Part shown: positions 1 through 8,843 of the stretch, one piece after another
Layout of the letters: the number at the start of each line of letters is the position of its first letter
How positions within the stretch are numbered: the stretch's first letter is position 1
Source: Nocardia testacea NBRC 100365
GTDB taxonomy: Bacteria > Actinomycetota > Actinomycetes > Mycobacteriales > Mycobacteriaceae
Length of the DNA stretch: 50,274 nt
Direction of reading: 5' to 3'
Assembly (NCBI RefSeq): GCF_000308775.1
Contig: NZ_BAGJ01000131.1
Coordinates: forward strand, 1-50,274
Position numbers and translations under genes: made by a program
Notes under the pieces: model-generated
The model's input: the letters and a program-made list of their open reading frames with translations, nothing else
What the model was told of the DNA's origin: nothing
Database searches by the model: none

Positions 1-66
1 CAGCACCGTCACCGACGTCTGCTGTGAATCCTCGGCACGCGCTTCGGTCCGGCAAGATCCCGACAC

Positions 67-110
67 GGATTCGCCGGGGCGCCCCCTCATTGCGGCGCCC
101 CGGCGGATCC
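67..110 (-). terminator. Hairpin terminator after the tct operon
   Basis: A 12-bp perfect G+C-rich stem (72-83 with 94-105) has a 10-base loop and is extended by a flanking ggat/atcc pairing (67-70 with 107-110). It lies just beyond the tctA stop codon in the direction of tctA transcription. There is no clear T-run, which is usual for actinobacterial terminators. The first 66 bases of the window show no gene I can support. Confidence 0.6.
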
Positions 111-151
111 CCGACCGGCACGGGTGTGTGCCTGGACGTGGACCGATACGG

Positions 152-1711
152 TTACCCGTCCACAGCCACCGATTCCCTCTCCGAAGATTTCCCGCCCCCG
201 CTCGTGCCTTCGCCGGAATCGCGTCGGTCGCGAACGAAGCGGATCGTCTTCGCAATCAGCGGCCACAGCAGAATCGTCGCGATCACGGCGTACACGGCCA
301 CCGAGAACCAGGTATTCACCAGTCCGCCGAGGTCGCCGTCGCTGATCTGCAGTGCCCGCCGCAGCTGCTGTTCCGCATTCGGTCCGAGGATCACCCCGAT
401 GATCGCGGGCAGCAGCGGCAGCCCGAATCGCCGCATGATGAAACCGATGATGCCGATCACGAGCAGCAGCACCAGATCGGCCACATCACCGCTTACCGCG
501 TACGCGCCGACCGAGGCGAAGAACAGAATGCCCGCGTAGAGGTATGGGCGCGGAATCTGCAGCAGCTTGGCCCACACCGGCGCCAACGGCAGATTCAGCA
601 CAAGCAGCAGCGTCGTTCCGATGAACAGGCTGGCAATGAGGGTCCACACCAGTTCCGATTCCCGCTGGAACAACAGCGGCCCCGGCTGGATGCCGTATTG
701 CTGGAAGGCCGCGAGCATGACGGCCGCGACCGCCGTCGTCGGCAGGCCCAGCGTGAGCATCGTGGTCATCGTGCCTGCGGCCGACGCGCTTGCGGTGGAC
801 TCCGGTCCGGCGACACCCTCGATGGCGCCCTTCCCGAATTCGGCACGGTGTGCGGACAACCGCTTCTCGGTCGTATACGACAGGAACGTCGGAATCTCCG
901 CGCCGCCCGCCGGAACCGAACCGAAAGGGAACCCGATGAGTGGTCCGCGTAGCCACGGTTTCCACGATCGCGCTATATCGTCCTTGCTCAGCCAGGCCCT
1001 GCCGACCGGAATGGGCGTTGCGGGACGGTGCCGCAGATGGGCGGCGACCCACAGTGCCTCGCCGACCGCGAACAGGCCGACCGCCACCACGACCGCGTCG
1101 ACGCCATCGGCCAGGTGGAGTGAGCCGAAGGTCAGTCGCTGCTGTCCGGTAATCGGATCGAGTCCGACCAGGCCGAGCATCAAACCGATACCGAGCGAGG
1201 CGAATCCGCGCACTCGCGAGCTGCCCAGCACAGAGGTGACCGCGATGAACGCCAGCAGCATAACGGCGAAATAGTCCGGCGCACCGATGTTCACCGCGAG
1301 ATCGGCGACCATGGGTGCCAGCAGTACCAACAGCGTCGTACCCGCGATACCGCCGATGAAGTGGCCGACCGCCGCGGCAGCCAGCGCCTGCGCGCCGCGA
1401 CCCTTCTTCGCCATCGGATGGCCCTCGATCGCGGTGACCACTGCCGCGGTCTCGCCGGGTGTGTTCAGCAGAATCGATGTGGTCGAACCGCCGAACATGC
1501 CGCCGTAATAGATTCCGGCGAACATGATGAACGCGCCGGTCGGCTCCACGCTGTAGGTGATCGGCAGCAACAGTGCCACCGCCATCGCCGGTCCGATACC
1601 GGGCAGCACCCCGATGGCGGTGCCGAGCAGCACACCGATCGCCGCGAGCAAGAGATGGGTAGGGGTCAGCGCGGCACCGAATCCATCGACCAGGTTGGCA
1701 AAGCTGTCCAT
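152..1711 (-). CDS. tctA: Tripartite tricarboxylate transporter, large membrane subunit TctA
   Basis: This is the 519-residue polytopic permease of a tripartite tricarboxylate transporter, which moves citrate or related carboxylates across the cytoplasmic membrane using a solute-binding protein. It is hydrophobic throughout, with the family's glycine-rich segments: GVLPGIGPAMAVALLLP near residue 35, a region around YGGMFGGSTTSILLNTPGE near residue 70, and later GLPTTAVAAVMLAAF. Length fits the TctA family (about 500). The ATG at 1711 lies one base past the tctB stop, so the two are almost certainly cotranscribed. A hairpin follows the stop. The family call is firm; the substrate is not determined by sequence, although the adjacent CitA/DcuS-like kinase points to a di- or tricarboxylate. 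Confidence 0.95.
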   Translation of the reverse strand: MDSFANLVDGFGAALTPTHLLLAAIGVLLGTAIGVLPGIGPAMAVALLLPITYSVEPTGAFIMFAGIYYGGMFGGSTTSILLNTPGETAAVVTAIEGHPMAKKGRGAQALAAAAVGHFIGGIAGTTLLVLLAPMVADLAVNIGAPDYFAVMLLAFIAVTSVLGSSRVRGFASLGIGLMLGLVGLDPITGQQRLTFGSLHLADGVDAVVVAVGLFAVGEALWVAAHLRHRPATPIPVGRAWLSKDDIARSWKPWLRGPLIGFPFGSVPAGGAEIPTFLSYTTEKRLSAHRAEFGKGAIEGVAGPESTASASAAGTMTTMLTLGLPTTAVAAVMLAAFQQYGIQPGPLLFQRESELVWTLIASLFIGTTLLLVLNLPLAPVWAKLLQIPRPYLYAGILFFASVGAYAVSGDVADLVLLLVIGIIGFIMRRFGLPLLPAIIGVILGPNAEQQLRRALQISDGDLGGLVNTWFSVAVYAVIATILLWPLIAKTIRFVRDRRDSGEGTSGGGKSSERESVAVDG

Positions 1712-1712
1712 C

Positions 1713-2342
1713 TCAGATCACCCCGTCCAGCGGGCCACCGGGCAGCGGCACATCGAGGAGCCGTACGAAGACCACATAGGTGACCAGCGCAAGCGAAACA
1801 GCGACCAACGGGTCACGCAGCCAATGCCTGCTCCCGAGCGCGAATGCCACACCCCAGAACAGCAGCGCGCCCGACACCGGGAAGCCGACGACCTCGATCA
1901 GTGCGATATTGGCGACGAACACCCCGACGAGCAGCAGGACGGTCCGCCATTCGGGCGGCATGGCGAGGTCGATGTCCTCGCCCCCTTCCGGCTCGCCCCG
2001 GCCGCCGCGCAGCACGTCGACGGCAAGCACGGCGGCGACCACCAGCAGCAGCGTAGCGACAGCCAGCGGAACCGCCTTGGGCCCGACCGGGCCGCGCTGG
2101 GTGAAGTCGGCCGTCATCGTCAGCGCATCGATCATCACCAGTGCGCCCGAGCCGGCCAGCAGCGCCGCTACCCCCAGTTCGGAATGGTCCCGCAACCAGC
2201 CGGCGATGGACCGGACGGCGCCGTCGCCGTGCCGCTGAGCGGCGATGCCGGAGTCGCTGTCCTCCGATCCACCGGGTGTGCCGCTTGCCGGCTCGCCGAG
2301 GCCGACCCCCGGATCGCTGAGCTCGGGTCCGCTGCCGCTCAC
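1713..2342 (-). CDS. tctB: Tripartite tricarboxylate transporter, small membrane subunit TctB
   Basis: This is the 209-residue small membrane subunit of the transporter. The first 50 or so residues are acidic and polar, and a TctB domain with four hydrophobic segments follows (about residues 57-75, 88-108, 135-155 and 165-195). I place the start at the GTG at 2342 because it overlaps the tctC stop in a GTGA, the classic coupling arrangement. The open frame continues upstream into tctC, but that stretch is an out-of-frame shadow. The N-terminal acidic extension is longer than in typical TctB proteins, so a later start remains possible, though I see no better one. The gene order C-B-A is standard. 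Confidence 0.9.
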   Translation of the reverse strand: MSGSGPELSDPGVGLGEPASGTPGGSEDSDSGIAAQRHGDGAVRSIAGWLRDHSELGVAALLAGSGALVMIDALTMTADFTQRGPVGPKAVPLAVATLLLVVAAVLAVDVLRGGRGEPEGGEDIDLAMPPEWRTVLLLVGVFVANIALIEVVGFPVSGALLFWGVAFALGSRHWLRDPLVAVSLALVTYVVFVRLLDVPLPGGPLDGVI

Positions 2343-3316
2343 GCCAGTCCCAGTTCGTTCAGCACCGACTCCACCTGGTCGGTCTGCTGCTGGATGAAGC
2401 CCCCGAACTCGTCCCCGGGGAGAAACGCGTCGTCCCAGCCGTTCTTCGCCACAGCATCCTTCCACTGCGCCGAGTCGTGCATTCTCGTGTAGACGGCGAC
2501 GAGGGCCTGGCGATCGCTGTCGCTGATGCCGGGCGGCGCGACCACACCGCGCCAGTTCGTGAATTCGACGTCGATGCCCGCCTCCTTCAGGGTCGGCGCG
2601 TCCACACCGTCGATCCGCCGCGGACCGGTCACGGCGAGCACCCGCAGCTCACCGGCCTGGATCTGGTCGAGGTACTCTCCTACGCCCGAGACGCCGAAGC
2701 CGAGCTTGTTGCCCAGGATGGATGCGAGCAGCTCGCCACCGCCGTCGAATGGCACGAAGTTGACCTGCCGCGGTTGGATCCCGATCGCCTTGGCCATCAG
2801 CATCGGCGCCAGATGGTCGGGTCCGCCCGGCGAGGAACCGCCGCCGACCGGGACCGAGCCCGGGTCTGCTTTCCAGTCCGCCATGAGCTGCGCGATATCG
2901 GTGTACTCGGAGTTCTTCGCGACCACGATGATGTCCGGTTCCTCGACCAGCCGGGCGATGGGTGTGGTCTCGGTCAGTGTGGACGGGGACTTGTTGGTGT
3001 AGACGCTGCCCACCACTCCGAGGCCCATCTGCATCACCAACTTGCCGTTGCCGTTCTCGCCGACCAACCGGCCGAGCCCGACCGTGCCTCCCGCGCCCGG
3101 CAGGTTGAACACCTCGACCGACCTGGCGATATTCGCGTCTTCCATGGCCTTGGCCGAAGTGCGGGCGGTGATGTCGTACCCGCCGCCCGGGGAATTCGGC
3201 ACCATGATCCGCAGGCCGGTGATCTTGTCGGCGGACCCGCCCGTATCGGTGCATGCCGTCATGGACACGGCCGCCAGCACACCGACGATGGCCGTAAGCA
3301 ATTTCGGGGTTCGCAT
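2339..3316 (-). CDS. tctC: Tricarboxylate-binding lipoprotein TctC
   Basis: This is the extracytoplasmic solute-binding subunit (325 residues, Bug/TctC family). It begins with a signal peptide ending in a lipobox (SMTAC near residue 22), so it should be a membrane-anchored lipoprotein, as expected for a Gram-positive. Family motifs include MVPNSPGGGYDITAR near residue 38, a PGAGGTVGLGRL loop and VGGGSSPGGPDHL. The gene is first in tctCBA and is transcribed away from the sensor kinase across a 177-base divergent region. Binding proteins of this family accept varied carboxylates, so the ligand is open. Confidence 0.93.
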   Translation of the reverse strand: MRTPKLLTAIVGVLAAVSMTACTDTGGSADKITGLRIMVPNSPGGGYDITARTSAKAMEDANIARSVEVFNLPGAGGTVGLGRLVGENGNGKLVMQMGLGVVGSVYTNKSPSTLTETTPIARLVEEPDIIVVAKNSEYTDIAQLMADWKADPGSVPVGGGSSPGGPDHLAPMLMAKAIGIQPRQVNFVPFDGGGELLASILGNKLGFGVSGVGEYLDQIQAGELRVLAVTGPRRIDGVDAPTLKEAGIDVEFTNWRGVVAPPGISDSDRQALVAVYTRMHDSAQWKDAVAKNGWDDAFLPGDEFGGFIQQQTDQVESVLNELGLA

Positions 3317-3493
3317 TGTCGATCCTCATCTCTACATCGAGCTGGCCGAAATTGTGAGCCCGGTCTCTGTTCTATGTCAGCCTTGCGTGCGCAACGATCC
3401 TTCTGTTCGTAGTGTTCACAGCGAAGCCGGGCATGAACCGGCACGATCGGGGTCACACTGACCAGGGGCGATCGACCAGGAGGTACCGGAACT
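3317..3493. promoter_or_regulatory. Divergent promoter region between tctC and the sensor kinase
   Basis: This 177-base gap separates two divergent units and must carry both promoters. It holds an inverted repeat TTGCG-tg-CGCAA (3383-3394) and repeated TGTTC words near 3369, 3404 and 3413. By analogy with CitB/DcuR-type regulators acting on divergent transporter genes, the response regulator encoded downstream is the likely binder. That assignment is inference. Confidence 0.45.
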
Positions 3494-5071
3494 GTGGGCA
3501 AGAAGGGCTCGCTGGCACGTCGGCTGCTGGCCCTACAGCTGCTGATCGTGCTCGTCCTGCTCGCAGCGGTAGCCGCGGTCGTGGTCGCACAAGCGAGCGA
3601 GACGTTCCGGGCCACCGAATCGCGGCGGATGCTCGGGATTGCCGAAGATGTCGCGGCCAATCCGAGCCTGCGTGTGCTGCTCGCCGATCCGAAGCAACAT
3701 CTGCGGCTCGCGCCGTTTGCCACATCCGCGCAGGTAGCCTCCGGCGCGGACGTGGTGGTGATCGCGCGGGCCGACGGGAAGGTGCTCACCTCACAGCATC
3801 CCGACGAGATCGGTGAGCCGCTGCGGCCGGCCGATTCGCCGGTGACCGAGGGCCGGGCCTGGGTGGGCGAGCTGGACGGTTCGGTCGTGGCGTACGCCCC
3901 GGTGATCGCCCAGGACACCCATCGACCCATCGGCACCGTCGCCGCGCGCAAACAGCGACCCGCGGTCTGGCAGATACTCACCGATTCGTTCCCTGGACTG
4001 CTCGGCCTACTCGGCATCGCGAGCGCACTCGGGATCGTCGGGTCGCTGTCGGTCGCCTGGTGGGTGAAGCGGCAGACCTTCGGCCTGGAGCCGGCCGAGA
4101 TCACCGGGTTGGTCGAACACCGGGAAGCGATGCTGCACGGCATCCACGAGGGCGTGGTGGGGTTGGACCAGCAGCAGCGGATCACGCTGGTCAACGATCA
4201 GGCCAGGGCGCTGCTCTCCTTGCCGGCGACGGCGGTCGGGCGCCCCGTCTACGAGCTCGGACTCAATGAGCGTGTGCTCGACGTGTTCACCGGCAAGGCC
4301 GCCGGCACCGACCTCATCGGCCTGCGCCGGGGCAGGGTGCTGGTGATGAACCGGACCCCGATCAGACGCGAGCAGCGCACCCTCGGCGCCGTCGTCACCT
4401 TGCGCGACCGCACCGAACTGGTCCGGCTGCAAGATCAATTGACCGAGCACCGCAACACCACCGACACCCTGCGTGCACAAGCGCACGAGTTCAGCAATCG
4501 GCTGCACACCATCGCCGGGCTGATCGAACTCGGCGAGTACGACGAGGTCCGCCGATTCGTCAGCCGGGTGAGCGCCAGCCGCGATCAATGGCACGCCGAG
4601 GTGACCGGGCGGATCGGCGATCCCGCCGTCGCGGCGCTGCTGATCGCCAAGGCCAGCCTCGCCGCGGAACAGGGTGTCGGACTACGTATGTCGAAGACGA
4701 GCGAGCTGCGCGAGGTGGACGAGGCGCTGTCCGCGGATATCGTCACGGTGCTCGGCAATCTGGTGGACAACGCGCTGGATGCCCTGCGGGGTCCGAGTAC
4801 GGGGTGGATCGAGGTCGACCTGCGGCAGGGCGATACCGAGGTGCATGTGGTGGTCCGCGACTCGGGCCCCGGCATCGCGCCGGACATCGCGCGGGAGGTG
4901 TTCCGGCACGGCTTCACCACGAAGGCCGCCGAAGAAGGCGGGCAGCGCGGTCTCGGACTGGCCATCACCAGGCAGGCGTGTGTCCGGCGGGGCGGTTCGG
5001 TCTCGGTGCACAACGCGGAGGGCGCCGTCTTCACCGCGACGCTACCGATCGTGGCGACGGTGCGGCCGTGA
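3494..5071 (+). CDS. CitA/DcuS-type sensor histidine kinase
   Basis: This 525-residue membrane kinase probably senses an extracellular carboxylate and phosphorylates the regulator encoded next. Seen in order are a membrane segment (residues 9-32), an extracytoplasmic sensor domain (about 35-160), a second membrane segment (about 163-190), a PAS domain (about 205-310), a CitA/DcuS-style H-box (AQAHEFSNRLHTIAGL, phospho-acceptor His near 332) and an HATPase domain with LVDNALDAL, DSGPGIA and GQRGLGLAI. The GTG at 3494 has AGGAGG ten bases upstream. Its stop overlaps the regulator start as GTGA. Position beside tctCBA indicates control of that transporter; the ligand is inferred only. Confidence 0.93.
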   Translation: MGKKGSLARRLLALQLLIVLVLLAAVAAVVVAQASETFRATESRRMLGIAEDVAANPSLRVLLADPKQHLRLAPFATSAQVASGADVVVIARADGKVLTSQHPDEIGEPLRPADSPVTEGRAWVGELDGSVVAYAPVIAQDTHRPIGTVAARKQRPAVWQILTDSFPGLLGLLGIASALGIVGSLSVAWWVKRQTFGLEPAEITGLVEHREAMLHGIHEGVVGLDQQQRITLVNDQARALLSLPATAVGRPVYELGLNERVLDVFTGKAAGTDLIGLRRGRVLVMNRTPIRREQRTLGAVVTLRDRTELVRLQDQLTEHRNTTDTLRAQAHEFSNRLHTIAGLIELGEYDEVRRFVSRVSASRDQWHAEVTGRIGDPAVAALLIAKASLAAEQGVGLRMSKTSELREVDEALSADIVTVLGNLVDNALDALRGPSTGWIEVDLRQGDTEVHVVVRDSGPGIAPDIAREVFRHGFTTKAAEEGGQRGLGLAITRQACVRRGGSVSVHNAEGAVFTATLPIVATVRP

Positions 5072-5739
5072 TCCGGGTGCTGGTCGTCGACGACGACTTC
5101 ATGATCGCCCGGGTGCACTCCGGATATGTCGCCAAGACACCGGGTTTCACCGTCGTGGGTGTAGCGCATACCGGCTCGGACGCGCTGCGCATGATCGGTG
5201 AACTTCGCCCCGACCTCGTCCTGCTCGATATCTATCTGCCCGATATCGATGGCCTGACCGTACTACGTGGTATCCGGGAGTCGGCCGAAGCGACCGATGT
5301 CGTGGTGATCAGCGCCGCCGACGATGTGAACACCATCCGCGCCGCCGTGCGCGGTGGCGTGCTGCACTACTTGATCAAGCCGTTCACCTACAGCGCGCTC
5401 TACGATCAACTGCGCCATTTCGCCGCGCTGCACGCCAAGCTCGGGGTGCTGTCGCGGGCCGCGCAGTCGGATGTGGACGAAGTCTTCGGCAGCCGTCCGC
5501 GCGGGTCGGCCACGATGCCAAAGGGATTGACCGCGCAAACCACGGAACTGGTGCAACAGGTATTACGGGCGGCCGATCCCGATCTGTCGGCGCAGGAGTG
5601 CGCCGAGGCGACCGCACTCTCACGGGTGAGCGCCCGCCGATACCTCGAGCATTTCGTGGACACCGAGCGTGCACAGGTGCGGTTGCGTTATGGCGGCACC
5701 GGCCGCCCAGAGCGCCGATACCGGTGGGTCGGCGACTGA
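5068..5739 (+). CDS. CitB/DcuR-family response regulator
   Basis: This is a 223-residue response regulator. The receiver domain fills residues 1-120, with the acidic pair DDD near 8-10, phospho-acceptor Asp in LLDIYLPDIDGL (about 54), a conserved Ser in VISAAD and the Lys in YLIKPF. The C-terminal part (about 155-220, with LSAQECAEATALSRVSARR) is a helix-turn-helix of the CitB/DcuR type. It starts at a GTG that overlaps the kinase stop (GTGA), so the two are coupled. It most likely activates tctCBA when the carboxylate is present. The 219 bases after its stop show no supported gene. Confidence 0.92.
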   Translation: MIRVLVVDDDFMIARVHSGYVAKTPGFTVVGVAHTGSDALRMIGELRPDLVLLDIYLPDIDGLTVLRGIRESAEATDVVVISAADDVNTIRAAVRGGVLHYLIKPFTYSALYDQLRHFAALHAKLGVLSRAAQSDVDEVFGSRPRGSATMPKGLTAQTTELVQQVLRAADPDLSAQECAEATALSRVSARRYLEHFVDTERAQVRLRYGGTGRPERRYRWVGD

Positions 5740-5958
5740 ACGGCACCGGCAGCAAGGTTCGGGTGACATCGTCCGTCGCGGCCCCACGCCCACCGTGCAC
5801 AACCCGAAGCGGCCGAGAAGACCCTCGGGTATCCGGGAGATCAGCTCGGTCACCAGGCGATATCGGAAGCGCTGGACATGATCGCGGCGGCCCGAACCGG
5901 CACATGACGCATACCGGGAGTGTGAGGATGGGTGCGACGAACCGACGCGGGAGGAAGT

Positions 5959-6780
5959 ATGGGGAAGCTGGACGGAAAAGTCGCTGTCATCACCGGCGGC
6001 GCGCGAGGACAGGGCCGATCACATGCCGTGACCCTGGCCGCGGCGGGTGCCGATATCGTGCTGTGCGATATCGCCGCACCCATCGCGAGTGTGCCCTACG
6101 CGCTGGGTTCGGAAGACGACCTCGCCGAGACGGTGAAACTGGTCGGCGACATCGGTCGCCACTGTATCCCGGTCACCGCCGACGTCCGTGACCAGGAACA
6201 GCTCTACGCCGTCGCCGACCGCGCCATCGACGAATTCGGCCGTATCGACATCCTCCTGGCCAACGCGGGCATCGCCTCCAACGCCCTGATCGCCGAAATG
6301 CCCGAACAGACCTGGCAGGACATGATCGACGTCAATCTGACCGGCGTCTACCACAGCTTCCGCGCCGTCGTCCCGCATATGATCGAGCGCGGCTCGGGCC
6401 GCATCGTCGCCACTGCCTCCATCGTCGCCCGCATGGGCGGCCGCAGGTCCGGCCACTACGCCGCCGCGAAATGGGGTGTGGTCGGCCTGGTGAAATCACT
6501 GGCCGAGGAGGTCGCCGAACACGGCATCACCGTGAACGCGGTCCTCCCCTCGGGCGTACAAACCGACATGATCATGAATCCCGCCACCTACCGCGAACTG
6601 ATGCCCGACCACGAGAATCCGACCCGCCAGGACGCGATGGCCATGTTCGAGGCCGGGGGCGGGCTGATCCAGCCGGAAGAGGTCTCGGAATTGATCCTGC
6701 TACTGGTCTCGGACTCCGGCGGCCGCTACAACGGCGAGGCACTGACGATCTCCGGCGGTCTGAGCACCCGCACTGTCTGA
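5959..6780 (+). CDS. Mycofactocin-coupled SDR family oxidoreductase
   Basis: This is a 273-residue short-chain dehydrogenase/reductase. The cofactor motif is TGGARGQGRSHA, followed by a family-specific insertion after the second strand (AAPIASVPYALGSEDDLAETV). Together these are the hallmarks of the mycofactocin-dependent SDR subfamily, which holds its nicotinamide cofactor tightly and passes electrons to mycofactocin. The NAG motif (LANAGI), the serine in ATASIVARMG and the catalytic YAAAK are present. The ATG at 5959 has GGAGGAAG just upstream and is preferred over the earlier in-frame codon at 5932. It stands alone. The substrate, probably an alcohol or steroid-like compound, cannot be read from the sequence. 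Confidence 0.93.
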   Translation: MGKLDGKVAVITGGARGQGRSHAVTLAAAGADIVLCDIAAPIASVPYALGSEDDLAETVKLVGDIGRHCIPVTADVRDQEQLYAVADRAIDEFGRIDILLANAGIASNALIAEMPEQTWQDMIDVNLTGVYHSFRAVVPHMIERGSGRIVATASIVARMGGRRSGHYAAAKWGVVGLVKSLAEEVAEHGITVNAVLPSGVQTDMIMNPATYRELMPDHENPTRQDAMAMFEAGGGLIQPEEVSELILLLVSDSGGRYNGEALTISGGLSTRTV

Positions 6781-7264
6781 CCGAACCTTCAGTACCCCTA
6801 CTTCCCGATTCGGATAGCTGTGCGGAAGCGCACTCAGCGTCCGGTCGAGCCCACCGCTGCGCATGACCTGGACGGACGCCGGACACGGTCGCGAGAATCA
6901 CGAAGATCAGCGCGCCGGGCATCACGGTCAGGCCCGAGGAGGTCGTGGCCCGGATCTGTGCGCCGGTGCCTACCTGAAAAAATCGAATTATCACAGGTCG
7001 GAGCGCTCTTTCGCCAATCCTGAGGTTGAATTCCCGGTCCCGCATGAATGGGCGAGGCCAGAGCTGAGGGAGACGTTGATTGTCGGTCCTGGCTCGCGAG
7101 TTGAAGTCGGCCTGGAGGCAGCAGACGCGTTCGCCGTCGCAGCATTCCCAGCAGTGGCGAACTTCTGGCTATTGATCGACCTATTCTGCTTGGCAGTCGT
7201 CGGATCGTGGTCCCGAAGGGGGCGAGCGCCTGATCCGTTGTGAGAACTACATGCGGGACAAGTG
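6781..7264. other. Intergenic stretch with a hydrophobic gene fragment
   Basis: There is no convincing intact gene in these 484 bases. On the minus strand, at about 6870-6980, a frame reads through a hydrophobic stretch (SSGLTVMPGALIFVILATV) that looks like one transmembrane helix of a lost transporter, without start context or a full domain. From about 7000 to 7240 the base composition is visibly less G+C-rich than the neighbours, and a plus-strand frame also encodes a hydrophobic segment. I read this as a decayed region, with low certainty. Confidence 0.3.
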
Positions 7265-8371
7265 ATGACGCGATTCGTACATTTTGTGGGCAGCTTGCCT
7301 GCCCCATTGGTAACCGAGGACAGTGCCGTGCTGGAATGGTTCGTCCAGCGCAGCCGAGGCCACCGGCTCACCGGTGTACCGCGGGATATGGATCCCCGCT
7401 GGGTCGTGGAGTATCTGCGCGATCGGGAGAAACACGGCGACGTCTTCGAATTGGTGCGCAGTGGTGACTTCGCCGACTACGCCGATATGCGCGTCTATGG
7501 TATCCGCCGGGGTGCCACACTCGAACCACAGCATGTGGCGATGGACCGCATCGACCGTATCGGCGCGGCCGCCGCCGCCTTCCGGGCCCTGCGGGATCGA
7601 CACCCCGAACTCGCCGATACACGATTGCAGATCAGTCAACCGAATCCACTGGACCTGGCGTTGTTCGTGTTCGGCGGCGCGGCGGTGGCCGATGGACTTC
7701 CGCTCGGGCGTGCACTGCGCCACCTTCGGACGGTGACCCCGGCCCTACGCAACCTACCGGTTTTCGTCGAGGCCTCGCTGGCCGAAATGGCCCAGGTACT
7801 GGCCGATCACGGCGATCTGATCACCTGGCAGGTGGAATCGCCGATCGCTCAGCTCGCGGCGGTGAAGGCGGCGCGATTCGGTGCCCAGGCTCCGGTCGGT
7901 CGTCTGGTCGCGCGACAGCTGGCCGATTTCCTCGCGCGGGCGCACGATATCGGTGCACAGACCCTCCTGCACCTTTGCTACGGCGATTACCAGCACAAAG
8001 AGCTTCTCGCTCCCCGTAGTCTCGCCCCGGCGGTAAATCTGTTGAACGCCGTCGCACGAAACCTGCGTGCTCGCGCGGTGCCGTTACCACCCGCACACAT
8101 ACCCTGTGCTTACGGTGCTCACCCTGCTCCGGTGGACCCGGCGTTCTACCGGCCGCTGCGCCGGCTGGACCCGGACTGGCGCGTCATCGCCGGGGTCGTG
8201 TCGTCGGCGGGAGCACAAGACAGTATCCGGAGCCTGGCCTTGTTCGAAGCAGCCTCGGGACGGACCGCGTACGGTGTGGCGACGGCATGCGGTCTCGGTC
8301 GGTGCACCGTTGAGGAGGCCGAGCGGGCCGCCGCGGCCACCGTGGCGACCGCCCAGGGCGCACCGAACTAG
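7265..8371 (+). CDS. MetE-like (cobalamin-independent methionine synthase fold) protein
   Basis: This 368-residue protein resembles the C-terminal catalytic half of MetE. It has a GSLPAPL start like the MetE GS(F/Y)P motif, a QISQPNPLDLA strand, a probable zinc-binding HLCYG (His and Cys, near residue 239) in the place of the MetE HMCYS motif, and a third cysteine in ATACGLGRCT near residue 341, where MetE has DCGLK. The length matches standalone MetE-like proteins rather than full MetE (about 750). Such proteins use zinc to activate thiols for methyl transfer, but the methyl donor is unknown here. The ATG at 7265 is preferred over the GTG at 7262 because GGGAC is then 8 bases away. No operon partner is evident. 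The fold call is moderate. Confidence 0.65.
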   Translation: MTRFVHFVGSLPAPLVTEDSAVLEWFVQRSRGHRLTGVPRDMDPRWVVEYLRDREKHGDVFELVRSGDFADYADMRVYGIRRGATLEPQHVAMDRIDRIGAAAAAFRALRDRHPELADTRLQISQPNPLDLALFVFGGAAVADGLPLGRALRHLRTVTPALRNLPVFVEASLAEMAQVLADHGDLITWQVESPIAQLAAVKAARFGAQAPVGRLVARQLADFLARAHDIGAQTLLHLCYGDYQHKELLAPRSLAPAVNLLNAVARNLRARAVPLPPAHIPCAYGAHPAPVDPAFYRPLRRLDPDWRVIAGVVSSAGAQDSIRSLALFEAASGRTAYGVATACGLGRCTVEEAERAAAATVATAQGAPN

Positions 8372-8648
8372 GTTCGCTCCTTCATGACTCGGGCGGATGG
8401 CCTCGGTCTGGGCCGGAGGGTGGCTGTTTCGCTGTTCGGATAGCGTGAGCTGCCCGAACAGCGGGTGGGCTGACGGGTTCCATATCCACGTCGGTACGGA
8501 CGATCACGGCCGTGCTGGAAGGTGCCCGTCCTCCGGGGCTGAGGTGAAGTCGCTCGCGGTCGATTCGATGTCTACTGCAAGAATGTCCGATAGGTTGTCT
8601 GAGCTGGTCAAATGCGCACACAGTTCATGTTCGGGAGAATCGGCGTAA

Positions 8649-8843
8649 TCATTTTCGGTCCCCACGCATCCGGCCGATGAAGGCATCCCAGTCCGCTGGT
8701 GTGAAGTCCAGTGCGGGGCCGGCCGGATTCTTGGAATCCCGCACGCCTACCCGCCCCGAGCCCAGCCACGCGACTTCGACACAGTCGCCGCCACCCCCGC
8801 TGTAAGACGACTTGAACCACTGCATACCCGATAACTCGCCCAT
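8649..8843 (-). CDS. DUF397 domain protein (Scr2-like)
   Basis: This 64-residue protein is almost entirely a DUF397 domain: WFKSSYSGGGGDCVEVAWL, then VGVRDSKNPAGPALDFTPADW, the standard pattern. Such small proteins are nearly always encoded next to a DUF5753 helix-turn-helix regulator in actinomycetes, as here. In Streptomyces the Scr1/Scr2 pair has been proposed to behave like a toxin-antitoxin-type or regulator/modulator pair. The start ATG at 8843 shares one base with the stop of the upstream regulator (TGATG), so expression is coupled. A GTG one codon earlier is also possible. The 277 bases after its stop hold no supported gene. Confidence 0.92.
   Translation of the reverse strand: MGELSGMQWFKSSYSGGGGDCVEVAWLGSGRVGVRDSKNPAGPALDFTPADWDAFIGRMRGDRK

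Noticed and set aside
6863..7243. A 126-codon plus-strand frame before the MetE-like gene
   Set aside because: No ribosome site and an incoherent first half; the hydrophobic end looks like decayed sequence.
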